Assembly (NCBI GenBank): GCA_016185275.1
Contig: JACPNX010000044.1
Coordinates: forward strand, 124,001-188,000
Direction of reading: 5' to 3'
Length of the DNA stretch: 64,000 bases
Origin: Actinomycetota bacterium
GTDB taxonomy: Bacteria; Actinomycetota; Acidimicrobiia; Acidimicrobiales; Iamiaceae
The position numbers and the translations under genes are program-made. The notes under the pieces were generated by a model. The model saw nothing but the letters and a program-made list of their open reading frames with translations, did not search any database and was not told where the DNA came from. Every line of letters starts with the position of its first letter. The first letter of the stretch is position 1. This document shows, piece after piece, positions 45,285-52,906 of the stretch.

Positions 45285-46274
45285 TCAGCCCCCGTCGCCG
45301 GCCAGGAACCCCGCCAGCCAACCGCCGGCGACCGCCTGGTCCGGCGTGGCCTTCAGCGTCGAGCGGGCGGCGGCGACGGTGGCCGGGCCGAGCAGGTCCG
45401 CTCGGGCGTCGATGAGCGTGGCGGCGTCGGCCGCGGACAGCTCCGGGTGCGGTTGCACGCCGAGCACGCGGCGACCGACGCGGAATCCCGCGATGGGACA
45501 GTGCGGGCTGCGCAGGAAGACCTCGGCGCCCGGCGGGGGAGCCACCACCTGGTCTTCGTGGCTGGCCACGAGCCGGATCCCGCCGACGGCGGGTGGGGCG
45601 CCGCTCCCGGTCGGGTCCGCCACGACCTCGTAGTCGTGGACGCCGACACCCCAGCCCTCCGCGGCCCGCTCGACCCGGCCGCCGCCCACCGCGGCCAGCA
45701 GCTGATGGCCGAAGCACACGCCGGCGACGCGGCGCTGCGAGGCGATCAGCTCATCGACGAAGTCGACGAGCGGGCCCATCCACGGCTCGGGGGCGGTGAG
45801 CGACGAGCGGGACGGGGTCAGCAACCAGCCGGCGCAGTCGTCGACGGACGCCGGGAGGTCGCCCTCGTCCGCGTCGAAGTCCTGCACCGCGAGGCCCGCC
45901 GGCTCGAGCAGGGCGCGGAAGCGCTCGGGGTAGTCGCCGCCCGGCAGCAGCCGCGGGTGGACGTGCCCGCAGCGCAGCAGCCCCACTCGGTCCCGGGCGG
46001 CGCCTTCGGACCGGACGGCGCCTGCGGATCGAGCGGCGCTCACGGACCGGACGGCGTCTGCGGTTCGCGCGATGCCTGCGGTTCGCGCGGCGTCTGCGGA
46101 CCGGGCGGCGTCTGCGGTTCGCGCGGCGTCTGCGGGCCGGGCGGCGCCTGTGGATCGCGCGGCGCCCACGGACCCGGCGGTCGCACCCTCGTGCCCGGTC
46201 CTGGCGGCGGCCTTCGGCGCCGTCGCCGGCGTCCGGCGCGCCCCCGTCGCCGCCGCCCGGCGCGCCCGGGTCAC
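45285..46274 (-). CDS. Class I glutamine amidotransferase-like protein
   Basis: 329 residues from the GTG at 46274, which overlaps the monooxygenase stop (GTGA). The catalytic domain has the nucleophile in GVCFGHQLLA, and His and Glu in GVQPHPEL, so it resembles GMP-synthase-like amidotransferases (GATase1). The first ~95 residues are an Ala/Arg/Asp/Thr repeat from an 18-bp tandem repeat; an in-frame GTG at 45986 would give a 233-residue protein of normal length, so the repeat may be untranslated. Last gene of a four-gene operon. Confidence 0.85.
   Translation of the reverse strand: MTRARRAAATGARRTPATAPKAAARTGHEGATAGSVGAARSTGAARPADAARTADAARSADAARTAGIARTADAVRSVSAARSAGAVRSEGAARDRVGLLRCGHVHPRLLPGGDYPERFRALLEPAGLAVQDFDADEGDLPASVDDCAGWLLTPSRSSLTAPEPWMGPLVDFVDELIASQRRVAGVCFGHQLLAAVGGGRVERAAEGWGVGVHDYEVVADPTGSGAPPAVGGIRLVASHEDQVVAPPPGAEVFLRSPHCPIAGFRVGRRVLGVQPHPELSAADAATLIDARADLLGPATVAAARSTLKATPDQAVAGGWLAGFLAGDGG
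45997..46176 (-). repeat. 18-bp tandem repeat, ten units
   Basis: Ten units of GCGGCGTCTGCGGACCGG-like sequence in perfect 18-base register. On the minus strand they read as AARTAD hexapeptides at the N-terminus of the amidotransferase frame. Confidence 0.85.
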
Positions 46275-47395
46275 CGGAACGTGGAGACCGCGCCCGGCGC
46301 CGGACTCCGGTCGAGGTCCGCCACGAGACCGCGCTCGCGCAGGATCGGCAGCACCCCTTCGCCACACCAGTACGCCTCCTCCAGGTGCGGGTAGCCCGAG
46401 AGGATCAGCTCCTCGAACCCGAGGTCCGCGTACTCGACGATGCGCTCCGCGACCTCGTCGTGGCTGCCGACCAGAGCTGTCCCCGCGCCGCCCCGCAGCA
46501 GCCCGATGCCAGCCCACACGTTGGGGTGCACCTCCAGGGAGCGCACGTCGCCGGCGGTGGCTCCCTGGTGCAGCGACGCCATGCGGCGCTGGCCCTCCGA
46601 CTGGCTCGACGCGAAGTCGGCGCGGGCGGCGGCCACGGCGTCGTCGTCCATGCCGGCGAGGAGCTCGGCCGCGGCCGCCCAGGCGGCATCGGCCGTGGGT
46701 CGGGTGATCACGTGGAAGCGGATGCCGAAGCGCAGCTCGCGGCCGTGGGCCGCAGCCCTGGCCCGCAGCCGCTCCAACCGTTCGGCGACCATGGCGGGTG
46801 GCTCGCCCCACGCGAGGTACACGTCGACCAGCCGGGCCGCCACCTCCTCCGCCTCGGCCGACGCTCCGCCGAAGTAGACGGGCGGGCGCGGCTCGGGTGC
46901 GGCCCGCGTCGCGGCACCCGCGACGCGGTAGTGGGGTCCTTCGTGGTCGAGCGGCCCGTCCCACGCGCCGGTCATGACCTCGAGGAACTCGGCGGTCCGC
47001 TCGTAGCGCGTGGCCTTGTCGGCCCAGTCGCCGAAGCGGGCCAGCTCGGCGGGTTCGGCGCCGGTCACCACGTTGAGCAGCAACCGGCCGCCCGACAGAC
47101 GCTGGTAGGTGGACGCCATCTGCGCGGCCAGCGTGGGTGACAGCAGGCCCGGCCGGAAGGCGACGAGGAACCGCACCCGCTTGGTTAGCGCGATGAGGGA
47201 TGCGGTGGCCACCCAGGCGTCCTCGCAGGCCGTGCCGCACGGGGTCAGCAGCCCGTCGAAGCCGAGGTCCTCGGCGGCCTGCGCCACCTGCGCGAGGTAG
47301 CCGAGCGACGGCTCCCGATGGTGGGCTCCGTCACCCGCGGGTGCGACGTCGCGCGAGTCGCCCCCGGTGGGCAGGAACCAGTGGACGGCGAGCAC
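46271..47395 (-). CDS. SsuD-like FMNH2-dependent monooxygenase
   Basis: 374 residues. VHWFLPTGGDSRD, AQAAEDLGFDGLLTPCG, RFLVAFRPGLLSPTLAAQMASTYQRLSGGRLLLNVVTG and GSHDEVAERIVEYADLGFEELILSGYPHLEEAY match alkanesulfonate monooxygenases, which release sulfite from sulfonates with FMNH2 and oxygen. No ssuE or ABC importer adjoins it, so another substrate is possible. The adjacent nitroreductase-fold gene could supply reduced flavin; that is inference. Confidence 0.88.
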   Translation of the reverse strand: MLAVHWFLPTGGDSRDVAPAGDGAHHREPSLGYLAQVAQAAEDLGFDGLLTPCGTACEDAWVATASLIALTKRVRFLVAFRPGLLSPTLAAQMASTYQRLSGGRLLLNVVTGAEPAELARFGDWADKATRYERTAEFLEVMTGAWDGPLDHEGPHYRVAGAATRAAPEPRPPVYFGGASAEAEEVAARLVDVYLAWGEPPAMVAERLERLRARAAAHGRELRFGIRFHVITRPTADAAWAAAAELLAGMDDDAVAAARADFASSQSEGQRRMASLHQGATAGDVRSLEVHPNVWAGIGLLRGGAGTALVGSHDEVAERIVEYADLGFEELILSGYPHLEEAYWCGEGVLPILRERGLVADLDRSPAPGAVSTFR

Positions 47396-47398
47396 GGC

Positions 47399-48052
47399 TC
47401 AGCGCTCCGGCGGGAACCAGCGCCGCACCAGTCCGTCCAGCGACGGCGCGTTCGCCGGCTTGGCCTGCTCGTCGCTCACCGTGCCGAGATAGACGAAGGC
47501 GACGATCTTGTCGTCGGGGCGCAGCCCGAGCGACACCTTCACGTGCGGGTTCTCGGCGTTGGGTCCGGTCCTCCACATCGACCCGTAGCCGAGCGCGGTG
47601 GCGGCGAGGCACAGGTTCTGGGCGGCGGCCACCGCGGCGGCCACCTGCTCGTGGCGCGGGACCTTGGGGTTCGGCTGCTCCTCGCACGCCACCACGACCA
47701 CGAGCGGGGCGCGGTCCATCTTGGTGCGGTCCTTGTCGACCTTGCGGGGGTCGGGCTCCCGGCCGCCATCCCGCTCCCAGCGCACGGTGGCGTCGGCCAG
47801 GACCGGCCCGAACCGGTCCTTCGCCTCCCCGTCGAGGATCACGAAGCGCCACGGTCGCAGCGAGCCGTGGTCGGGCGCGCAGGCGGCGGCCTCCAGCATC
47901 GTGGCGAGGTCGGCCGGGGACGGGGCGGGCGGCCCGAGGCGGCTGATCGAGCGGCGGGATCGGATCACGTCGAGCGCGCTGGGCTGGTCCCGCAGCTCTG
48001 CTCCCGGAGGCGCCTGTGGGCTGGCCGCAGTGAGTGGCTCGGGAGTGCTCAC
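47399..48052 (-). CDS. Nitroreductase-family flavoprotein
   Basis: 217 residues from GTG 48052. DVIRSRRSISRLG with the FMN-binding Arg residues, AACAPDHGSLRPWRFVI, AQNLCLAATALGYGSMWRTG and KIVAFVYLG are the family's blocks. It uses NAD(P)H to reduce quinones, nitro compounds or flavin. Its start overlaps the MBL gene stop (GTGA), and it ends three bases before the monooxygenase start. Confidence 0.88.
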   Translation of the reverse strand: MSTPEPLTAASPQAPPGAELRDQPSALDVIRSRRSISRLGPPAPSPADLATMLEAAACAPDHGSLRPWRFVILDGEAKDRFGPVLADATVRWERDGGREPDPRKVDKDRTKMDRAPLVVVVACEEQPNPKVPRHEQVAAAVAAAQNLCLAATALGYGSMWRTGPNAENPHVKVSLGLRPDDKIVAFVYLGTVSDEQAKPANAPSLDGLVRRWFPPER

Positions 48053-48660
48053 CACCCCCGGTCCACCCACTCCTGGAGGTGTGGCCGTTCGGCGCCGATC
48101 GTGGTGTCGTCACCGTGGCCGGGCAGGACCAGCGTGTGGCCGGGCAGCGGCGTGAACAGGCGGTCGTCGATCGAGCGGACGATCGTGTCGAAGTCGCCGC
48201 CGGCGAACTTCGTGTTCCCGGGCCCGCCCGGGAACAGCGTGTCACCGCTGAACAGCACGGGCGAGCCCTCCAGCGCGAAGCACATGGACCCTGGTGTGTG
48301 GCCCGGAGTGTGGATCGTGCGCAGCCGCAACCGGCCCACCTCCATGGCCGTGTCGTCTTCGAGGATCTCGTCGTAGGCGGGGAGCATCGCCGCGTCCTCC
48401 GTCGTGACGTGCACGTCGAAGCCGGCGTCGCGCAGCTCGGGGACGGCCTGGATGTGGTCCCAGTGGCCGTGCGTCTCGAGCACGCGCCGCACCCCGAGCG
48501 CGCGGCACAGCTCGAGCAGCCGCTCGTGCTCGTTGGCGGCGTCGACCAGCACCGCCTCCCCGGTCTGGCGGCAGCGAAGGACATAGACGTTGTTGTCCAT
48601 GGGGCCGACCACGACCTTGTGGATCTCGGCCCGCTCGTCCTGCCAGTGCAGCGTCGACAT
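48049..48660 (-). CDS. Metallo-beta-lactamase-fold hydrolase (glyoxalase II-like)
   Basis: 203 residues. THGHWDHIQAVPEL (HxHxDH), HTPGHTPGSMCF, FSGDTLF and LPGHGDDTTIG are the metal-ligand motifs of hydroxyacylglutathione hydrolase-like enzymes. It likely hydrolyses a thioester. First gene of the MBL-nitroreductase-monooxygenase-amidotransferase operon. Confidence 0.9.
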   Translation of the reverse strand: MSTLHWQDERAEIHKVVVGPMDNNVYVLRCRQTGEAVLVDAANEHERLLELCRALGVRRVLETHGHWDHIQAVPELRDAGFDVHVTTEDAAMLPAYDEILEDDTAMEVGRLRLRTIHTPGHTPGSMCFALEGSPVLFSGDTLFPGGPGNTKFAGGDFDTIVRSIDDRLFTPLPGHTLVLPGHGDDTTIGAERPHLQEWVDRGW

Positions 48661-48800
48661 GGCGGCCAGGGTACGTCCGCCGGCGCTGGGGCGGCGGGCC
48701 GGCTGGGGCGGCCGAGGCGGGGGCCCGCGGCGCGGGCCCGCGCGCGGGCTTGCGAGCGGGCGGCCGGGCGGCGGGGGGCGAGCGGTAGCGTCGCGCCGCC

Positions 48801-49484
48801 ATGCCCAAGACCGACTGGAACCCGGTCCTGCGCCGCGAGCTGGCCAAGCCCTACTGGGCCGAGCTGCAGCAGTTCGTGGCGGCCGAGCGGGCGAGATCGG
48901 CGGTCTTCCCGGCGCACGCGGACGTGTTCGCGGCCCTGCACCTGACGCCGTACACCGAGGTCAAGGCGCTCATCCTCGGCCAGGACCCGTACCACGGGCC
49001 GGGTCAGGCCCACGGCCTGTGCTTCTCGGTGCGGCCGGGGGTGCCGCTGCCACCGTCGCTCGAGAACGTCTTCACCGAGCTCGAGGCCGACCTCGGCGTG
49101 CCCCGGCCCGACCACGGTTGCCTCGAGCCCTGGGCCCGCCAGGGCGTCCTGCTGCTCAACGCCACGCTCACCGTGCGGGCGCACCAGGCCGCGTCGCACC
49201 AGGGCAAGGGCTGGGAGACGTTCACGGACGAGGTGATCAAGGCCGTGAACGGCAAACCCGAGCGTGTCGTGTTCATGCTCTGGGGGGCGTCGGCGCGGCG
49301 CAAGCGGGCGCTGGTCGACACGAGCCGCCATGTGATCATCGAGTCGCCCCACCCGTCTCCGCTCTCGGCGCACCGCGGGTTCTTCGGGAGCCGACCGTTC
49401 AGTCGGGCCAACGCGGCGCTGGCTGCGGCGGGACGCGAACCGATCGACTGGCGGATCCCGGACCGGGCGCAGCTCGGGTGGTGA
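48801..49484 (+). CDS. ung: Uracil-DNA glycosylase
   Basis: 227 residues. LILGQDPYHGPGQAHGLCFSV with the catalytic Asp, LLLNATLTV, VFMLWGASA and HPSPLSAHRGFFG with the catalytic His are diagnostic of family 1 UDG. It removes uracil from DNA to start base-excision repair. Single gene in its own orientation. Confidence 0.97.
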   Translation: MPKTDWNPVLRRELAKPYWAELQQFVAAERARSAVFPAHADVFAALHLTPYTEVKALILGQDPYHGPGQAHGLCFSVRPGVPLPPSLENVFTELEADLGVPRPDHGCLEPWARQGVLLLNATLTVRAHQAASHQGKGWETFTDEVIKAVNGKPERVVFMLWGASARRKRALVDTSRHVIIESPHPSPLSAHRGFFGSRPFSRANAALAAAGREPIDWRIPDRAQLGW

Positions 49485-49495
49485 GGACCGCCTGG

Positions 49496-49563
49496 GCCGG
49501 CGCGGGCCGGCGGCCGCACCAGCGCGAGAGCCGGCGCGGGCCGGCGGCCGGTCTAGCGCGACA
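49496..49563. repeat. 34-bp direct repeat, two units
   Basis: Two adjacent 34-base units begin GCCGGCGCGGGCCGGCGGCC and end with AGCGCGA. The second runs into the 3' end of the PIN-domain gene. Confidence 0.75.
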
Positions 49564-49957
49564 CCACCTCGAAGCCGAGCGCCTGGGCGACCGGGATCTG
49601 GCGGGGATCGAAGGTGGCGAAGCGCACCGGCCGAGGGAGTCGGTCGGCGGCGGCGAGGTGAAGGGCGTCGACGGTCCGGAGCGGCTGCAGGCGGCTCAGC
49701 TCGGCGGCCCGGTCGAGGCAGGGTTGGTCCACGGGGACCACGTGGATGCGCTCCCAGTCGTCGCGCAGCGCGCGCCTCAGCCGGTCGCGCTCGACCGGGT
49801 TCTCCGTGATCCGATCGACGAGCGCCAGGGCCTCGGTGAGCGCGACGGCGGACGCGCACCAGTCAGCGTCGGCCCCCATGGCGTCGAGCACCACCCGGCG
49901 GTGAGCCCCGGAGACGAAACGCCCGAGGATGGCCGTGGTGTCGAGCGCGAGCGTCAC
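49553..49957 (-). CDS. PIN-domain toxin (VapC-like ribonuclease)
   Basis: 134 residues. The acidic PIN set is present: LALDTTAIL (Asp6), ALTEAL (Glu), TVDALHLAAA (Asp) and FATFDPRQIP (Asp). It would cleave RNA and be neutralised by the antitoxin at 50145-50423, which lies upstream on the same strand but 187 bases away instead of adjoining it. The 3' end overlaps a 34-bp repeat. Confidence 0.87.
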   Translation of the reverse strand: MTLALDTTAILGRFVSGAHRRVVLDAMGADADWCASAVALTEALALVDRITENPVERDRLRRALRDDWERIHVVPVDQPCLDRAAELSRLQPLRTVDALHLAAADRLPRPVRFATFDPRQIPVAQALGFEVVSR

Positions 49958-50090
49958 TCGGCTCCGGTCGGCGGCGTGCCCGGGGCCGTGCCCGGCGCCC
50001 GAGTCGCGGCCCGGCTGGAGGCGCGGCTCGGCACCCGGCTCGGCTCCCGAGTCGGCGCCCCGCTCGCGGCCCGGCGCGATTTCCGACGAT

Positions 50091-50127
50091 TCCGGCCAAG
50101 CGTTGGCCGGACCCGTCGGGAAACGGC
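50091..50127 (-). repeat. Dispersed 37-base palindromic element, copy 2
   Basis: TCCGGCCAA-3 bases-TTGGCCGGA followed by GTCGGGAAACGGC, the reverse complement of the element at 32161-32197. It lies between the antitoxin and toxin genes, 18 bases beyond the antitoxin stop. Confidence 0.75.
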
Positions 50128-50144
50128 TCGGGGGTCGCCGATCG

Positions 50145-50423
50145 TCACGAGCGGACCTCGGCGACCAGCCGGTCGAGGCGGAAGCCCGGCCACGGGTCGA
50201 GGCGGACGTCGGGCGGCGGGCGGTCCTCGCGCCGGGCGCGCACGATCAGGCCGCGGGAGGCCAGGTCGTCGATGGTGAGGTGCGCGCCGGCCGCCTCGAG
50301 CGGGCCGAGCTGGGCGACCGGTCGCCCTCCGACGGTGATCACCAGCCGTTCCCCTGCCTCGGCCCGGCGGAGGGCCGCCGCCAGGCCGGCGCGCAGCGCA
50401 CGGATGCCAACCCGCTCAGCCAT
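50145..50423 (-). CDS. Phd/YefM-family antitoxin
   Basis: 92 residues from ATG 50423. MAERVGIRALRAGLAAALRRAEAGERLVITVGGRPVAQL is the Phd/YefM DNA-binding N-terminus; the C-terminus with PPDVRLDPWPGFRLDRLVAEVR would wrap the toxin. Partner of the PIN gene downstream, with a 187-base gap holding a palindromic element. It probably autoregulates its own promoter. Confidence 0.85.
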   Translation of the reverse strand: MAERVGIRALRAGLAAALRRAEAGERLVITVGGRPVAQLGPLEAAGAHLTIDDLASRGLIVRARREDRPPPDVRLDPWPGFRLDRLVAEVRS

Positions 50424-50541
50424 GCGGCGAAGGCTACCGAACCGACGTGTACACGCGTGCACACGGGCCGGGCGTGCACCGGCCGAGACGGCACGCCAGC
50501 ATCGTCGCCGTCCTTGCCCGCCCAGACCGAGGGGTCGCCCC

Positions 50542-51657
50542 GTGAACTTCGCCTTCAGCGAGGAGCAGGAGGAGCTGCGGCGCGTCGTGCGCCAGTTCCT
50601 GGAGAACAAGTCGCCGGAGACGGCGGTGCGCGAGCAGATGGAGACCGAGCAGGGCTACGACCCCGCGGTCTGGTCCCAGATGGCAGAGCAGCTGGGCCTC
50701 CAGGGCCTCGTGATCCCCGAGGAGTACGGCGGCTCCGGCTACGGCTTCATCGAGCTGGTCGTGATCCTCGAGGAGATGGGCCGGCGCCTGCTCGCCGCGC
50801 CGTACTTCTCGACGGTCGTCCTCGCCGCCCAGACGCTGCTGCACGCCGGCGACGAGGAGGCGAAGAAGCAGGTGCTGCCCGGCATCGCGTCGGGCGAGAC
50901 CATCGCCACGGTGGCCCTGACCGAGGAGAACGGGCGCTGGGACGAGTCGGGCATCGAGGCCACCGCCGAGCAGTCCGGCGACGGCTGGGCCATCACCGGC
51001 ACGAAGTCCTACGTGCTCGACGGCCACACCGCGAACACCATCATCGTGGCGGCCAGGACGGGCCAGGGCACCAGCCTGTTCCTCGTCGACGCCGACGCCG
51101 ACGGCCTGACCCGCACCGCCCTGCCCACCATGGACCAGACGCGCAAGCAGGCCAAGCTCGACTTCGCCGGCACGCCCGCACGCCTCCTCGGCACCGAGGG
51201 CCAGGGCTGGGCGGTGCTCTCACGGGTGCTCGACCTCGCCGCCGTCGCGCTGGCGGCCGAGCAGGTCGGCGGTGCGCAGCTCGTGCTCGACATGGCGGTG
51301 CAGTACGCCAAGGACCGGGTGCAGTTCGGCCGGCCGATCGGTTCGTTCCAGGCGATCAAGCACAAGTGCGCCGACATGCTGCTCGAGGTCGAGTCGGCGA
51401 AGTCCGCCGCGTACTACGCCGCCTGGTGCGCGTCCGAGCTGAACGACGAGCTGCCGTCGGTCGCGTGCCTCGCGAAGGCCTACTGCTCCGAGGCGTACTT
51501 CCACGCCGCCGCCGAGAACATCCAGATCCACGGCGGCATCGGCTTCACCTGGGAGCACCCCGCCCACCTCTACTTCAAGCGGGCCAAGTCGTCCGAGCTC
51601 ATGTTCGGCGACCCGACCTACCACCGAGAGATGCTGGCCCAGCGGATCGGCCTCTAG
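50542..51657 (+). CDS. Acyl-CoA dehydrogenase
   Basis: 371 residues from GTG 50542. FAFSEEQEELRRVVRQFLENK at the start, LVIPEEYGGSGYGFIEL, VALTEENGRWD, QYAKDRVQFGRPIGSFQAIKHKCADM and IQIHGGIGFTWEHPAHLYFKRAK near the end are family signatures for FAD and substrate binding. The catalytic Glu position near the C-terminus is not certain. It oxidises an acyl-CoA, possibly in steroid or fatty acid catabolism; no partner genes adjoin it. Confidence 0.92.
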   Translation: MNFAFSEEQEELRRVVRQFLENKSPETAVREQMETEQGYDPAVWSQMAEQLGLQGLVIPEEYGGSGYGFIELVVILEEMGRRLLAAPYFSTVVLAAQTLLHAGDEEAKKQVLPGIASGETIATVALTEENGRWDESGIEATAEQSGDGWAITGTKSYVLDGHTANTIIVAARTGQGTSLFLVDADADGLTRTALPTMDQTRKQAKLDFAGTPARLLGTEGQGWAVLSRVLDLAAVALAAEQVGGAQLVLDMAVQYAKDRVQFGRPIGSFQAIKHKCADMLLEVESAKSAAYYAAWCASELNDELPSVACLAKAYCSEAYFHAAAENIQIHGGIGFTWEHPAHLYFKRAKSSELMFGDPTYHREMLAQRIGL

Positions 51658-51860
51658 GCCGCCTCTAGGCCGGATCTAGGCCGGATCGGAACCGAGCCCG
51701 GGCCGGCCCGGAGCTCGCTCCCCGCCGATTCGGGCCGGGCTCCGCCCCTCTCGGGCGGGATGTGCGGCCGACGGCCTCGCCGATCCTGCGCCAGGCCCGC
51801 CCGGGCGTGGGGGCGGGGCGGCGGTCGGCCGTCCCGGTGGGCGCTCGTAGGCTCGGCGGT

Positions 51861-52349
51861 GTGCTGGCCGTCGTGCTCATCGTCGTCGCCGCGCTGGCCG
51901 TGGTGGCCATCGCCCTCGGTGCCGTCGGCCGGGAGACCGGGCTGCTGGCCGCCCGGGCCCGCCCGGCCGTGTTCGACCTCGAGGAGGCCGTGGACTTCAT
52001 CGCCGACCGGCTGCCCGACGCGGTCGCCGGGCACCTCACCCACGACGACGTCCGCTGGGTGCTGCGCCGCGACGCGGAACTGCTCGAGCGGGCCACCGCG
52101 GAGCTGGCCGTGAAGGGCGTGAGCGGTTGGTGGGCCCGGCGGCGGGAGCGTGGGGCCGCCGTTGGACCGGAGATCGTCGACGAAGACCTGGCCGTCGCGC
52201 GCATCCTGCAGCGGGTGGCCGGCGAGCGGCCCGACCTGGCCGACGAGGACGTGGTGGCGGTGCTGGACGGCCGCCTCGACTACCTCCGCGCCATCGGCGC
52301 GATCGGCCCCCAGGTGGCCGACCCGAAAATCTCGAAACGGTGCGTGTGA
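51861..52349 (+). CDS. Hypothetical protein with N-terminal membrane helix
   Basis: 162 residues from GTG 51861; the frame is open further upstream without family-like sequence. VLAVVLIVVAALAVVAIALGAVG anchors it, and the rest is a soluble helical domain (FDLEEAVDFIADRLPDAVAGHL, VRWVLRRDAELLERATAELA, ILQRVAGERPDLADEDVVAVLDGRLDYLRAIGAIG). I recognise no named domain. Confidence 0.7.
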   Translation: MLAVVLIVVAALAVVAIALGAVGRETGLLAARARPAVFDLEEAVDFIADRLPDAVAGHLTHDDVRWVLRRDAELLERATAELAVKGVSGWWARRRERGAAVGPEIVDEDLAVARILQRVAGERPDLADEDVVAVLDGRLDYLRAIGAIGPQVADPKISKRCV

Positions 52350-52392
52350 TCCGTGCGTCCCCGTGGTTTGCTGTGGGGACCGAAGAGAGGAG

Positions 52393-52446
52393 GTGGTCCA
52401 ACTGAACGACTGTTGTGATGGGACCTCGGAGGTGGCCGGCCGCTAG
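52393..52446 (+). CDS. Possible small peptide with Cys-Cys pair
   Basis: GTG 52393 opens MVQLNDCCDGTSEVAGR (17 residues) ending at TAG; a CTG at 52402, with AGGAGGTGG five to six bases before it, would give MNDCCDGTSEVAGR. The strong ribosome-binding-like sequence is the main reason to list it. The Cys pair could bind metal or sense thiols. No family known to me. Confidence 0.35.
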   Translation: MVQLNDCCDGTSEVAGR

Positions 52447-52554
52447 ACGGCCGCTGGACCACCTGGCGATACCAAGCCAGCCACCCCCACGGCTGCCGGC
52501 CGGGAACCGGTCCCGTCCGGCGCACACGGCACCGTGGGTCCAACCAGTGCGTCG

Positions 52555-52583
52555 ACGGAGGAGGTCCTCGTGACCTCCTCCGT
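52555..52583 (+). terminator. 12-bp perfect hairpin
   Basis: ACGGAGGAGGTC and GACCTCCTCCGT flank a five-base loop. No T-run follows. It lies 109 bases beyond the possible small peptide gene and 77 before the next gene. Confidence 0.6.
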
Positions 52584-52659
52584 TGCGCGTCCGGGCGTCG
52601 ACCCGTGCGTGACGCAGCGGGACCGGGCCGGGCGCCCCGTCCCACTACGTTGGCGGCGC

Positions 52660-52899
52660 ATGGACCGCCCCACCCGCTTCGAGGATCACCGCTGGGTCGG
52701 CGACAAGCGCACACAGGTCGCCCACGACGTCGACGCCTGCACCGACGACGAGCGGATCGGCGAGCTGATGGCGGCCCGCACGTACCTGTGCTTCGCCCCC
52801 GACACGCTCGAGGAGGCTCGCAACCGGGGGTACCGGCGCTGCGGCCTGTGCGCCGGTGCCCGCGCCGCGGCGGCGACGGAGGACGGCGGCGACGCCTGA
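52660..52899 (+). CDS. Small hypothetical protein
   Basis: 79 residues. MDRPTRFEDHRWVGDKRTQVAHDVDACTDDERIGELMAA then YLCFAPDTLEEARNRGYRRCGLC. Four Cys (two as CGLC near the end) could bind a metal. Codon use fits neighbours. No family recognised. Eight bases before the hydrolase start, so likely co-transcribed. Confidence 0.65.
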   Translation: MDRPTRFEDHRWVGDKRTQVAHDVDACTDDERIGELMAARTYLCFAPDTLEEARNRGYRRCGLCAGARAAAATEDGGDA

Positions 52900-52906
52900 G
52901 CGCCCG

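Larger units (their letters stand above)
52350..52659. other. 310-base gap with possible tiny gene and hairpin
   Basis: Contains a strong ribosome-binding-like AGGAGGTGG (52390-52398 region), a 17-codon frame, and a 12-bp hairpin at 52555-52583. It may be a separate short transcript. Confidence 0.5.
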
